Both the position numbers and the translations under genes were made by a program. A stretch of 64,000 nucleotides of DNA from Bradyrhizobium sp. sGM-13 (GTDB taxonomy: Bacteria; Pseudomonadota; Alphaproteobacteria; Rhizobiales; Xanthobacteraceae). The DNA lies in contig NZ_JAGWDK010000019.1 of the NCBI RefSeq assembly GCF_018398875.1, positions 1 through 64,000 on the forward strand, in the 5' to 3' direction. This document shows, piece after piece, positions 42,572 through 51,357 of this stretch (its first letter is position 1; every line of letters begins with the position of its first letter). Under the pieces are notes generated by a model, which saw only the letters and a program-made list of their open reading frames with translations, had not been told where the DNA came from and ran no database searches.

Positions 42572-42610
42572 TCCTTGCTCGCAAGGCGCGTTAAGACAAA
42601 ACCTGGAGCC

Positions 42611-42666
42611 CTGTTCCGATTTCAATCGGAGCAGCGCGCCAGAAGCCGCGGCAATTGTGCCGCGGC
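42611..42666 (+). other. Two hairpins between aminotransferase and dadA
   Basis: CTGTTCCGATT and AATCGGAGCAG form an imperfect hairpin at 42611-42634. A perfect 9-bp stem GCCGCGGCA with an ATTG loop follows at 42645-42666. Neither is followed by a T run. They may moderate read-through or protect RNA. Confidence 0.5.
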
Positions 42667-42682
42667 GGATGCGTGAGGGATC

Positions 42683-43948
42683 GTGAAAGTCATCGTTCTC
42701 GGCAGTGGCGTGATCGGCGTCACGACAGCCTATTATCTGGCGCGTTCCGGCCATGAGGTAACGGTCGTCGATCGTCAGGCCGCGCCCGCGCAGGAAACCA
42801 GCTTTGCCAATGCCGGCGAGGTGTCGCCCGGCTATTCGTCGCCCTGGGCCGGCCCCGGCGTGCCGGTCAAAGCAATCAAGTGGCTCTTGATGCGGCATGG
42901 GCCGCTGGTGATCTGGCCGAAGCTCGATCCTGTGATGTGGATCTGGGGGCTGAAGATGCTGCGCAACTGCACGGCAGAGCGCTACGCGGTCAACAAGAGC
43001 CGGATGATCCCGATCGCCGAATACAGCCGCGACTCTTTGCGCGCGCTGCGCGCCGAGATCGGCATCACGTATGACGAGCGCAGCCGCGGCACGCTGCAGC
43101 TCTTTCGCAAGCAGAAGCAGCTCGACTCGACCGGCGACGACATCGCCGTGCTCAAGCATTATGGCGTGCCGTACGAGCTTTTGGATCGCACCGGCTGCAT
43201 CGGTGCGGAGCCGGCGCTCGCGGCCGTGAAGGACAAATTCGTCGGCGGGCTGCGATTGCCGCAGGACGAGACCGGCGATTGCCAGATGTTCACGCAGGCG
43301 CTCGCCAGGGAAGCAGCGAAGCTCGGCGTCGAGTTCAAGTTCAACACCACGATCGAGCGGCTGGTGGCAGAAGGCGGCAGGATTACCGGCGTCGTCACCA
43401 GCGCGGGGCTGTTGCAGGCCGATGCCTATGTCGCAGCACTCGGAAGCTGGTCGCCGCGGTTGATCAAGCCTCTGGGTGTTTTTGTTCCGGTTTATCCGGT
43501 GAAGGGCTATTCGATCACGGTCCCCGTCACCGATCCCGACGGCGCACCGGTATCGACCGTGATGGATGAGAGCTACAAGGTCGCGATCACGCGGCTGGGT
43601 GACCGCATCCGCGTCGGCGGCACTGCGGAAATTTCCGGCTATTCGAATACGCTCGATGCGGCGCGGCGGGCGACGCTCGATCATTCGCTGACCGACATGT
43701 TTCCGCGCGGCGGCGATTTGAGCAAAGCGAGCTTCTGGTGCGGCCTGCGCCCGATGACGCCGGACGGGCCGCCGGTGATCGGCGCGACGCGCTACGGCAA
43801 TTTGCACCTCAACACCGGCCACGGCACGCTCGGCTGGACCATGGCGTGCGGCTCGGGAAGAGTGCTGGCGGACCTAATCTCGGGGCGGAAGCCGGATATC
43901 GATGTGAGCGAGCTCAGCGTGAGCCGGTACGATCACAGATTTGGCTAG
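42683..43948 (+). CDS. dadA: D-amino acid dehydrogenase, small subunit
   Basis: FAD-dependent oxidoreductase of 421 aa that fits DadA. The Rossmann motif VLGSGVIGVTTAYYLARSGH is at the N-terminus, followed by QETSFANAGEVSPGYSSPWAGPG, a DadA hallmark. The late FWCGLRPMTPDGPPVIG and NTGHGTLGWTMACGS segments complete the FAD site. It oxidises D-amino acids, typically D-alanine, and passes electrons to the respiratory chain. The start is GTG at 42683. It lies downstream of the aminotransferase on the same strand. Confidence 0.92.
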   Translation: MKVIVLGSGVIGVTTAYYLARSGHEVTVVDRQAAPAQETSFANAGEVSPGYSSPWAGPGVPVKAIKWLLMRHGPLVIWPKLDPVMWIWGLKMLRNCTAERYAVNKSRMIPIAEYSRDSLRALRAEIGITYDERSRGTLQLFRKQKQLDSTGDDIAVLKHYGVPYELLDRTGCIGAEPALAAVKDKFVGGLRLPQDETGDCQMFTQALAREAAKLGVEFKFNTTIERLVAEGGRITGVVTSAGLLQADAYVAALGSWSPRLIKPLGVFVPVYPVKGYSITVPVTDPDGAPVSTVMDESYKVAITRLGDRIRVGGTAEISGYSNTLDAARRATLDHSLTDMFPRGGDLSKASFWCGLRPMTPDGPPVIGATRYGNLHLNTGHGTLGWTMACGSGRVLADLISGRKPDIDVSELSVSRYDHRFG

Positions 43949-43952
43949 CACT

Positions 43953-44055
43953 GTCATTCCGGGATGGTGCGTAAGCACCAGACCCGGAATCTCGAGATTC
44001 TCAGGTGCGCAATTGCGCACCATAGTTCGATGCTTCGCATCGTCCCGGAATGACG
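43953..44055. repeat. Palindromic intergenic repeat
   Basis: GTCATTCCGGGA at the left end is mirrored by TCCCGGAATGAC at the right, with inner inverted pieces (GGTGCGTAAGCACC, GGTGCGCAATTGCGCACC). It lies between the convergent dadA and BisC-like genes. The pattern is one of the well-known dispersed palindromic elements of rhizobia. Confidence 0.85.
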
Positions 44056-44083
44056 CTGGCGCGTCACCCCGCTACCGTCCACT

Positions 44084-46402
44084 TCAATCCTGATCGGGAG
44101 GATCAAAGGCTCGAATCGGAGGAAGCGTGCCCGAATACTTCTCGCACTCGACCACGGTCACCTGACCGCAGCAACCTTGCGCGAGCCGCGAGGTGCCGAT
44201 GTCGCGGGTGAGCACGTTCGGGTTGCCGTGAACGCAGAGCGGATGTTCTGCCGTGCCGGCTTGCGGATCATACCAGGCGCCGGTGGACAATTGCACTACG
44301 CCGGGCATGACGTTGTCTGAAACGGCAGCGGCGGCCAGACACGCGCCCCGATCATTGAACAGGCGGACGATGTCGCCATCAGCGATGCCGCGGCGCGTTG
44401 CATCAACGGGGTTGAGACGGACGGCCTCCCGGCCGGCAATTTTCTTGGACTGGCTGTACGCACCGAAGTCGAGCTGGCTGTGCAGCCGGGTCGCCGGCTG
44501 GTTGGCGATCAGCGTCAACGGGTGGCGCTGATCCGGCAGTTCGGTCGACGGCAGCCATGCCGGGTGGGGCGGGCAATCGTCGTAATCGAAGCCCGCGATG
44601 GTTTTCGAATAGATCTCGATCTTGCCGCTTGGCGTGGGCAGCTTGTTCTTGACGGGATCGTTGCGGAAGGCGCGCAGAAAACCGCCATCATCGGGGGCCG
44701 ATGGCAGCGCGAGTTCGCCGCGCCGCCAGAATTCGTCGAAGTCAGGCGCATCCCAACCGGCATCGGCAAGCGCCCGCCGTGTCGGCTCGTAAAGATGGGC
44801 CAACCATTGCCGGGTGTCGCGTCCTTCCGTGAAGGCCTGTTCGACGCCCAATCGCCGCGACAGCGCGGCAAAAATATCGAAATCGTCGCGGGCTTCGCCG
44901 ATCGGGTCCACGGCTTTGCGCATCGCGACCAGCCTCGGATCGGTGCCGGCGGCGCCGATATCGTCGCGCTCCAGCGTCATGGTCGCCGGCAGCACGATGT
45001 CGGCAAACTTAGCCATCGGCGTCCAGGCGCTCTCGTGCACGACAATGGTTTGCGGGACATTGAAGGCCCGCCGTAGCCGATTGATATCCTGGTGGTGATG
45101 GAAAGGGTTGCCGCCCGCCCAGTAGACCAGCTTGATGTCGGGATAGCGCATCGTGCGGCCGTTGTATTCGAACGTTTGTCCCGGATTGAGGAGCATGTCG
45201 GCGACACGCGCGACCGGGATGAAGTCGGCCGCGCCGTTCTTGCCTTGCGACAGCGTCGGGATCGGAACCGCGTTGAGACGGCGGCCGGTATGACCGAGCG
45301 CACCGAGCGCGTAATTATATCCGCCGCCGGGCAGGCCGATCTGGCCCAGCATGGCCGCGAGCACCGCGCCCATCCACACCGGTTGCTCGCCATATTGTGC
45401 CCGCTGCAGGGAATGCGAGACCGTGATCAAGGTGCGTCCGCGCGGCAGCCGGCGGGCGATGTCGACGATGGTGCCGGCCGGAATGCCGGTAATGTCGGCC
45501 GCCCATGCCGCGTCCTTCGGCGTATGGTCGTCGCGGCCGAGCAGATAGCGTTCGAAGATGTCGAAGCCGGTGCAATAGTGCGCGACAAAGCCGCTGTCCC
45601 ACAGATTCTCGACGAGGAGCGTGTGCGCGAGCGCCAGCATCAGTGCGACGTCGGTGCCGACCTTGATCGGCATCCACCGGGCGCCGGCCGCTTCCGGCAT
45701 GTCGTCGCGCAAGGGAGCGATGCCGTAGAAGACGGCGCCGCGGCCCGCGGCCCTTTGCATCGCATCGCGCTCGATGTGCCGACTAATGCCGCCGCTTGCG
45801 ACGTCCGAATTTTTCAGCGCCATGCCGCCGAAGGCCAGCACCGTATCGGTGTGCTCGGCGATCTGATCCCACGTCACGTTATGGCGCGATATGCCCTCGA
45901 AGCCACCGAGGACATGCGGCAGGATCACGGCTGAGGCACCGGCGCTATAGCTGTTCACCGAACGCACATAGCCGCCGAACACGGTATTCAGGAAGCGGTG
46001 AACCTGGCTCTGCGCATGGTGAAAACGTCCGGCGCTGGCCCAGCCATAGGAGCCGCCATAGACAGCGGCGGCGCCATGTTCGGTTCGGATCCGCGCCAAT
46101 TCGCCTGCGAGCAGGTCGAGCACTTCGTCCCAGGGGCATGCGACGAATTTCTGGTCGAAGGTGCGCGGAGCGGGTGCGCTTCGCTCCAGCCACGCCTTGC
46201 GCACCATCGGCCGCAGGATGCGGGCCTTGTGGCGCATCGCCGTGGTGAAGTTCTGCAACATCGGGGAGGGCGCCGGATCGTGCTCGTACGGCTTGATATC
46301 CAGCGTCGCGCCGTTCCACCGCGCCGCGAAGGCGCCCCAATGCGCGCTGTGTGGGCTCCAATCCTCTCGGGCTTGATCCATCCGTTGTTCCAGACTGTTC
46401 AT
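44084..46402 (-). CDS. BisC/TorA-like molybdopterin oxidoreductase
   Basis: Molybdopterin-guanine-dinucleotide enzyme of 772 aa of the DMSO-reductase group, nearest in pattern to biotin-sulfoxide and TMAO reductases. There is no iron-sulfur motif and no twin-arginine signal, so it is probably cytosolic. Key segments are GGSYGWASAGRFHHAQSQ, SVNSYSAGAS (a Ser molybdenum ligand is likely), GGMALKNSDVASGG, MLGQIGLPGGGYNY and HPLCVHGNPNVLT. The ATG at 46402 overlaps the stop of the XRE-cupin gene by 4 bp (ATGA), so the two are coupled. Confidence 0.88.
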   Translation of the reverse strand: MNSLEQRMDQAREDWSPHSAHWGAFAARWNGATLDIKPYEHDPAPSPMLQNFTTAMRHKARILRPMVRKAWLERSAPAPRTFDQKFVACPWDEVLDLLAGELARIRTEHGAAAVYGGSYGWASAGRFHHAQSQVHRFLNTVFGGYVRSVNSYSAGASAVILPHVLGGFEGISRHNVTWDQIAEHTDTVLAFGGMALKNSDVASGGISRHIERDAMQRAAGRGAVFYGIAPLRDDMPEAAGARWMPIKVGTDVALMLALAHTLLVENLWDSGFVAHYCTGFDIFERYLLGRDDHTPKDAAWAADITGIPAGTIVDIARRLPRGRTLITVSHSLQRAQYGEQPVWMGAVLAAMLGQIGLPGGGYNYALGALGHTGRRLNAVPIPTLSQGKNGAADFIPVARVADMLLNPGQTFEYNGRTMRYPDIKLVYWAGGNPFHHHQDINRLRRAFNVPQTIVVHESAWTPMAKFADIVLPATMTLERDDIGAAGTDPRLVAMRKAVDPIGEARDDFDIFAALSRRLGVEQAFTEGRDTRQWLAHLYEPTRRALADAGWDAPDFDEFWRRGELALPSAPDDGGFLRAFRNDPVKNKLPTPSGKIEIYSKTIAGFDYDDCPPHPAWLPSTELPDQRHPLTLIANQPATRLHSQLDFGAYSQSKKIAGREAVRLNPVDATRRGIADGDIVRLFNDRGACLAAAAVSDNVMPGVVQLSTGAWYDPQAGTAEHPLCVHGNPNVLTRDIGTSRLAQGCCGQVTVVECEKYSGTLPPIRAFDPPDQD

Positions 46403-47082
46403 GACGCCACCGTCACGCAATTCACCCACAGCACGATCGCTTTCGCATCTTTCGCGGGATTTGAGAAGCGGTGCGGCCTGCGGCTGGCAAAGCGAAAACT
46501 GTCCCCCCGCTTGAGCGACCAAGTCTCGGCGTCGACGGTCAGCATCATCTCGCCTTCCAGCACCAGTCCCGCCTCTTCGCCGTCATGGGTGTAGAGTTCG
46601 TCGCCGGTGTTGCCGCCGGGCTCCATGTGCACGAGAAACAGATTGAGGCGGTTCTCAGTACCCGCCGGGCTCAGCAATTGTTTTGAAATGCCGGTGCGCC
46701 ATAGTTTGAGTTCGGCGCGCTGCATTTCGCGCGTCACCACGCCGCCAGATGCCGCCGCGTCGTTCGGCTGCGAGCCGAACAGCGCGGCGATGCCGACGCC
46801 AAGCACGTCGGCGAGCGTCGCCAGCACGCGGAGCGAAGGCGACGACAGCCCGCGCTCGATCTGACTGAGAAAGCCGATCGACAGATCGGTCTTCGCCGCA
46901 ATCGTCTCCAGCGAGAGCTTGTGTTCGCGGCGCAGGTCGCGGATGCGGCGGCCGACCGCAAGGTCCATCGCCGGCTCGGCCGGCCTGGCGGCGGCCTTCG
47001 CCTTCGGCCGGGCGGTTGCCTTTCCGGCCGCCCTTGCTTTGGCCTTGAACGCCGATTTCTTTATTCGCTTGCCGCCGCTCAC
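46399..47082 (-). CDS. XRE-family regulator with cupin domain
   Basis: Regulator of 227 aa. A Lys/Ala-rich N-terminal tail (1-40) precedes an XRE helix-turn-helix (about 43-100, KLSLETIAAKTDLSIGFLSQIERG) and a cupin (about 140-220, THDGEEAGLVLEGEMMLTV, FRFASRRPHRFSNP). Such regulators govern amino-acid or polyamine use. The basic, repetitive tail is unusual and may help DNA binding. It is coupled to the BisC-like gene by a 4-bp overlap and faces the ABC transporter operon divergently; the gap holds an inverted repeat. Confidence 0.88.
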   Translation of the reverse strand: MSGGKRIKKSAFKAKARAAGKATARPKAKAAARPAEPAMDLAVGRRIRDLRREHKLSLETIAAKTDLSIGFLSQIERGLSSPSLRVLATLADVLGVGIAALFGSQPNDAAASGGVVTREMQRAELKLWRTGISKQLLSPAGTENRLNLFLVHMEPGGNTGDELYTHDGEEAGLVLEGEMMLTVDAETWSLKRGDSFRFASRRPHRFSNPAKDAKAIVLWVNCVTVAS

Positions 47083-47145
47083 GTCAGACCGCTTCCTTCA
47101 TGTGCATGAAAATCGCTTGCAAACCCCGGAGAAGTGTGACCACAA

Positions 47146-47161
47146 TTTCATATTGGTGAAA
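47146..47161. promoter_or_regulatory. Inverted repeat, candidate XRE operator
   Basis: TTTCA-TATTGG-TGAAA lies between the divergent XRE-cupin and ABC-transporter operons, 64 bp before the former's ATG and 84 bp before the latter's. A binding role is inferred from position and symmetry. Confidence 0.45.
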
Positions 47162-47244
47162 ATAGGCCTGAACGGCGTTGCCCGCAACTCTTTGGTCTAA
47201 GGCGGGCGGGCCCGGGCGGGGGTGCAGTTTCAGGAGGTGGTGCG

Positions 47245-48012
47245 ATGGCTCTGAAGCGTCTCGTTCAGGCCGCGGTGGCGGCCTTGGTTCTCACAGCCGC
47301 AATGCCGGCATCCGCGCAAAAGGTGCTGAAGGTGGGCTCGACGCCGACCGGCGTGCCCTTCACCTTCCTCGACACCAAGACCAACAGCATTCAGGGCATT
47401 ATGGTCGATCTCATCACCGAGATCGGCAAGGACGCCGGCTTCCAGGTGCAGATCGAGCCGATGCAGTTCTCGACCCTGATTGCCTCGCTCACCTCGAACA
47501 AGATCGACATCATCTCGGCAGCGATGTTCGTCACGCCGGCCCGCAAGGAAGTGATCGATTTCTCCGAGCCGTTTTACAGCTATGGCGAAGGCCTCCTGGT
47601 GCCGAAGAGCGATACGAAGGCCTACACCAAGCAGGACGATCTGAAAGGCGAAGTGGTGGGCGCGCAGGTCGGGACGGCGTTCGTCGATGCGCTGAAGAAG
47701 TCGGGATTGTTTAGCGAGGTCAAGGCCTACGACACCATTCCCGATATTCTGCGCGACGTGAATGCCGGTCGGCTGAAGGCCGGCTTCGCCGATTATCCGA
47801 TCCTCGCCTATAACCTGAAGCAAGGCGGCTTCCCCGACGCGCGCATTGTCGAAAGTTACAAGCCGGCGACCGTGGGTTCTGTCGGCATCGGCGTGCGCAA
47901 GGGCGATACCGAGCTGCTCGCCAAGATCAATGCCTCGCTGGCGAAGCTGAAGGCGAACGGCACGGTCGAAAAGATTCTCGATAAATGGGGCCTCAAGGCG
48001 CAGGGTGCCTGA
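47245..48012 (+). CDS. Amino-acid ABC transporter substrate-binding protein
   Basis: Periplasmic binding protein of 255 aa of the polar amino-acid class (SBP_bac_3). It has a signal peptide (1-25, ending ASAQ), then KVLKVGSTPTGVPFTFLDTKTNSIQGIMVDLI, a typical N-lobe, and a later VGAQVGTAFVDALKK. The GVPFT and DFSEPFYSYGEG segments match ligand-contact regions. It begins a three-gene transporter operon whose products overlap by 1 and 4 bp. The substrate is not readable, but neighbours point to an amino acid or amine. Confidence 0.93.
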   Translation: MALKRLVQAAVAALVLTAAMPASAQKVLKVGSTPTGVPFTFLDTKTNSIQGIMVDLITEIGKDAGFQVQIEPMQFSTLIASLTSNKIDIISAAMFVTPARKEVIDFSEPFYSYGEGLLVPKSDTKAYTKQDDLKGEVVGAQVGTAFVDALKKSGLFSEVKAYDTIPDILRDVNAGRLKAGFADYPILAYNLKQGGFPDARIVESYKPATVGSVGIGVRKGDTELLAKINASLAKLKANGTVEKILDKWGLKAQGA

Positions 48013-48665
48013 TGCAGGCGTTCTGGCGCGACGCGACCGAGTTCCTGCCGATCCTGATGAGCGGCGTGGCGCTGACGGTCATCGTCACCATCGGCTCGCT
48101 GTTGTTGTCGACCGCGCTCGGCCTGGTCTGGGCCTTGATGCGGGTATCCGGCATCGGCGTTTTCTCAGGGTTCAGCGCCGGGCTGATCAACGTGATCCGC
48201 GGCATCCCGATCATCGTGCTGTTGTTCTATCTCTATTTCGTGATGCCCGAACTCGGCCTCACGTTGACGGCGCTGCAGGCGGCGATCTTGGGCCTCGGCA
48301 TCGCCTATTCGGCCTACCAGGCGGAGAATTTCCGCGCCGGCATCGAGGCGATCGACAAGGGGCAGATCGAGGCGGCGCAGGCGATCGGCATGGGCTGGTG
48401 GCAAACCATGCGCCGCGTGGTGTTGCCGCAAGCGATCAAGATCGTGCTGCCGCCCTACGGTAACATCATGATCATGATGCTGAAGGATTCGTCGCAAGCC
48501 TCGACCATCACGGTGGCCGAACTCGCGCTACAGGGCAAGCTGATCGCGTCCTCCACCTTCAAGAATACCAGCGTGTTCACGCTTGTAGCGCTGATGTATC
48601 TCACCATGAGCATCCCGCTTATTCTGCTGGTCCGTCACTTCGAAAAGCGCGCCGGCCATAAATGA
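48012..48665 (+). CDS. Amino-acid ABC transporter permease
   Basis: Inner-membrane permease of 217 aa of the HisMQ type, with about five membrane helices and an EAA loop IEAAQAIGMGWWQTMRRVVLPQA (about 122-145) that docks the ATPase. The ATG at 48012 overlaps the preceding stop by one base (TGATG). Only one permease gene is present, so the channel is probably a homodimer. The stop overlaps the ATPase start (ATGA). Confidence 0.93.
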   Translation: MQAFWRDATEFLPILMSGVALTVIVTIGSLLLSTALGLVWALMRVSGIGVFSGFSAGLINVIRGIPIIVLLFYLYFVMPELGLTLTALQAAILGLGIAYSAYQAENFRAGIEAIDKGQIEAAQAIGMGWWQTMRRVVLPQAIKIVLPPYGNIMIMMLKDSSQASTITVAELALQGKLIASSTFKNTSVFTLVALMYLTMSIPLILLVRHFEKRAGHK

Positions 48666-49393
48666 TCAAACTCACCAACGTTCACAAGAGTTTTGGCAAG
48701 GTCGAGGTGCTCAAGGGCATCACGGCTTCCGTCGAGAAGGGCGAGGTGGTCTGCGTTATCGGCCCCTCAGGTTCCGGGAAATCCACCATCCTGCGCTGCA
48801 TCAACGGGTTGGAGAGCTATGACCGCGGCGACATCCGTGTCGAAGGCGCGCGGGTCGATCGCAGCGCGCCCTCGATCGTAGCGATCCGGACGCAAGTCTC
48901 GATGGTGTTCCAGCGCTTCAACTTGTTTCCGCACCGTACCGCGCTCGAAAACGTCATCGAGGGGCCGGTCTATGTGAAGAAGGAGCCGCGCGCCGAAGCG
49001 CTGGAGCGCGGCCGCGCGCTACTGGCGCAGGTGGGGCTTGCTGAGAAGGCGGACAGCTATCCGCTACAACTCTCCGGCGGCCAGCAGCAGCGCGTCGCGA
49101 TTGCCCGCGCACTTGCGATGCAGCCGAAGGCGATTCTGTTCGACGAGCCGACTTCGGCGCTCGATCCCGAACTGGTCGGCGACGTGCTCTCGGTGATGCG
49201 CAAGCTCGCTGACGACGGCATGACCATGGTCGTCGTCACCCATGAGATGGGATTTGCTGGGGATGTCGCCGACCGCGTGCTGTTCATCGACGGCGGCGTG
49301 ATCGTCGAGCAGGGGCCGGCGAAGTCCGTGCTCAATCAACCGCAGCATGCGCGCACGCAGGACTTTTTGCGGCGCGTGCTGCATCCGCTCTGA
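48662..49393 (+). CDS. Amino-acid ABC transporter ATP-binding protein
   Basis: ABC ATPase of 243 aa. Walker A GPSGSGKST (about 34-42), Q-loop MVFQRFNLFPH, signature LSGGQQQR, Walker B ILFDEPTSALD and H-loop VVTHEM are all intact. Family GlnQ/HisP-type. The ATG overlaps the permease stop by 4 bp, and the FAD-oxidase gene starts 10 bp after its stop, so all four genes probably form one operon of uptake plus oxidation. Confidence 0.95.
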   Translation: MIKLTNVHKSFGKVEVLKGITASVEKGEVVCVIGPSGSGKSTILRCINGLESYDRGDIRVEGARVDRSAPSIVAIRTQVSMVFQRFNLFPHRTALENVIEGPVYVKKEPRAEALERGRALLAQVGLAEKADSYPLQLSGGQQQRVAIARALAMQPKAILFDEPTSALDPELVGDVLSVMRKLADDGMTMVVVTHEMGFAGDVADRVLFIDGGVIVEQGPAKSVLNQPQHARTQDFLRRVLHPL

Positions 49394-49403
49394 GTTTGTC
49401 AGC

Positions 49404-50696
49404 ATGCATGCGCCCATCCGACTACCGCTGCCGCCAAGTCTCTACGCCGATACGGCGGTCACGCCGGCACCGACGCCGCCGCTTGATGGAGACAAGGACG
49501 TTGCGGTCGCGATCATCGGCGGCGGTTTCACCGGGCTGTCCACCGCATTGCATCTGGCCGAGCAGGGCGTGAATGCGATCGTGCTGGAAGCGCAACAGCC
49601 GGGCTGGGGCGCTTCGGGCAACAATGGCGGTCAGGTCAACCCGGGCCTCAAGCACGACCCCGATCAGATCGAGGCCGATTTCGGCGCCGAGCTCGGCGGC
49701 CACATGATCGCGTTCGCCTATGGCACCACCAACTACACGTTCGACCTGATCCGCCGCTACCAGATTCCGTGCGAAGCAAGGCAGAACGGCACGCTGCGCG
49801 CGGCCTATAACGAGGCGAGCGCCGGGGGTATCGAAGCCACGGCAAAACAATGCATCCGGCGCGGCATGCCGGTGGCGCTCTTGAATCGCGAGCAAATCCG
49901 GGAGATCACCGGCACCGACCGCTATCTCTGCGCCATGCTGGACCATCGCGGTGGCGACCTGCATCCCCTGAGCTATGCGCGCGGGTTGGCGCGCGCCGCG
50001 ATCGCGGCCGGCGCAGCCGTCCATGGCGAGACGCCGGCGCTCTCCTTGTCGCGTGAAGGCGCGCATTGGCGCGTTGAGACGCCGCGCGGGATCGTGCGCG
50101 CCGAAAAAGTGCTGCTGGCAACCAACGGATTCACGGACGATCTGTGGCCGGGCCTCCGCCGTACCATCGTGCCGGTGTTTTCATCGATTGCGGCCACCGC
50201 GCCTTTATCCGAGGAGGTCGCGCGCGAGATCATGCCGACGCGCTCGGTGTTGTACGAGAGCGGTCATATCACGGTGTATTACCGGATCGATGTGCATAAT
50301 CGTTTGCTGATGGGCGGACGCGGGCCGATGCGCTGGATCAGCAAGCCTGGCGATGTCGCCTATCTCATCCGCTACGCCGAACGGCTGTGGCCGCGGCTGA
50401 AAGGCGTGACCTGGACGCACGGCTGGAATAGCCGGCTCGCGATCACGCCCGATCATTATCCCCATGTGCATGAGCCGGCGGAGAACCTTCTGATCTCGCT
50501 CGGCTGCAACGGCCGCGGCGTCGCGCTCTCGACCGCGATGGGCGCACAGCTCGCGCGCCGTCTCGTCGGCGGAAGAGATGCTGTGATCGATATGCCGATC
50601 TCAGGCATCAAGCCGATGGCGATGCACGCGTTCTGGCCGCTCGGCGTCACCGCGGCCGTACTGGCCGGGCGGGTGCGGGACCGGCTGGGGATGTAA
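49404..50696 (+). CDS. FAD-dependent amine/amino-acid oxidase (PuuB-like)
   Basis: FAD-dependent DAO-superfamily oxidoreductase of 430 aa that resembles gamma-glutamylputrescine oxidase and similar amine oxidases. The FAD motif is VAIIGGGFTGLSTALHLAEQG, followed by GWGASGNNGGQVNPGLKHDP; the later GCNGRGVALSTAMG closes the FAD site. The ATG at 49404 lies 10 bp after the ATPase stop; upstream frame lies inside that gene. Its place in the transporter operon suggests it oxidises the imported compound. Confidence 0.87.
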   Translation: MHAPIRLPLPPSLYADTAVTPAPTPPLDGDKDVAVAIIGGGFTGLSTALHLAEQGVNAIVLEAQQPGWGASGNNGGQVNPGLKHDPDQIEADFGAELGGHMIAFAYGTTNYTFDLIRRYQIPCEARQNGTLRAAYNEASAGGIEATAKQCIRRGMPVALLNREQIREITGTDRYLCAMLDHRGGDLHPLSYARGLARAAIAAGAAVHGETPALSLSREGAHWRVETPRGIVRAEKVLLATNGFTDDLWPGLRRTIVPVFSSIAATAPLSEEVAREIMPTRSVLYESGHITVYYRIDVHNRLLMGGRGPMRWISKPGDVAYLIRYAERLWPRLKGVTWTHGWNSRLAITPDHYPHVHEPAENLLISLGCNGRGVALSTAMGAQLARRLVGGRDAVIDMPISGIKPMAMHAFWPLGVTAAVLAGRVRDRLGM

Positions 50697-50743
50697 TCTA
50701 TCGTCACGCTTGCGCGAACGCAGGGCACTTGACAACCAAAATG

Positions 50744-50772
50744 ATCAAAATTATGATAATCAAATATTTGAT
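50744..50772. promoter_or_regulatory. Tandem AT-rich palindromes before a MarR gene
   Basis: A perfect 14-bp palindrome, ATCAAATATTTGAT, occupies 50759-50772. A second, imperfect one, ATCAAAATTATGAT, lies one base upstream at 50744-50757. They sit 15 bp before the ATG of the MarR regulator, the normal position for MarR autoregulation. Confidence 0.7.
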
Positions 50773-50787
50773 GGTATCGAGGAGATC

Positions 50788-51357
50788 ATGCGTCCCTCTG
50801 ACCAAAGTCGTTTGCAAGACAGCTCGTCGGCGCTGATTCTCGGACGCGACGGGATTCCCATTCGACGAATCTTGGCGCCGCTGGCTCGCCGGCTCCAGCA
50901 AATATGCCAGAGCGTGATTACATCCGTCCTGGAAGAGGCAGGTCTGGTACAGCTCGAGTATGCTTTGCTCGTGTTCGTCGACGACGTGCCCGGAATCAGC
51001 CAGCAATCGCTGTCGGAGGCGCTCGGCATCGACCGCAACAACGTCAGTTTGATCGTCGACAAGCTTGAGGCGCGCGGCCTTTTGAAGCGGGCGGTGAACG
51101 ACGCCGATCGCCGGGCCCGCGAACTCTACATCACACCTGAGGGCAGGAAGCTGTGGCGGGGCTACCGCCCCAAGGTTCGCCAAGCTAACGATCGGATCCT
51201 CACTTCGCTGAGAGCTGACGAGAAAGAGCTGTTTCTGGACATGCTGGTACGGGTGGTGGAGGGCAATCGCGTCCATGCGCGACCCGGAGGCGGACGGCGC
51301 AAGCGCAGCGCGCCCAAATCATCGGCGACTCAAGGGAGGTCAGGTCATGCCGCGTAG
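50788..51357 (+). CDS. MarR-family transcriptional regulator
   Basis: MarR regulator of 189 aa. The winged-helix core lies at about 35-150: LEYALLVFVDDVPGISQQSLSEALGIDRNNVSLIVDKLEARGLL, then the wing with DADRRARELYITPEG. The tail is basic (GGGRRKRSAPKSS). The ATG at 50788 with GGAGATC upstream was chosen over the frame from 50710. Its stop overlaps the Bug-type gene start by 11 nt. A perfect palindrome lies just upstream, so it probably represses its own operon. Confidence 0.9.
   Translation: MRPSDQSRLQDSSSALILGRDGIPIRRILAPLARRLQQICQSVITSVLEEAGLVQLEYALLVFVDDVPGISQQSLSEALGIDRNNVSLIVDKLEARGLLKRAVNDADRRARELYITPEGRKLWRGYRPKVRQANDRILTSLRADEKELFLDMLVRVVEGNRVHARPGGGRRKRSAPKSSATQGRSGHAA

Noticed and set aside
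40541..43822. A 1093-codon open frame on the minus strand
   Set aside because: Only its last 182 codons, from the ATG at 41089, encode a real XRE-cupin protein. The rest is the complement of the aminotransferase and dadA genes and has shadow-like Arg/His/Asp-rich composition.
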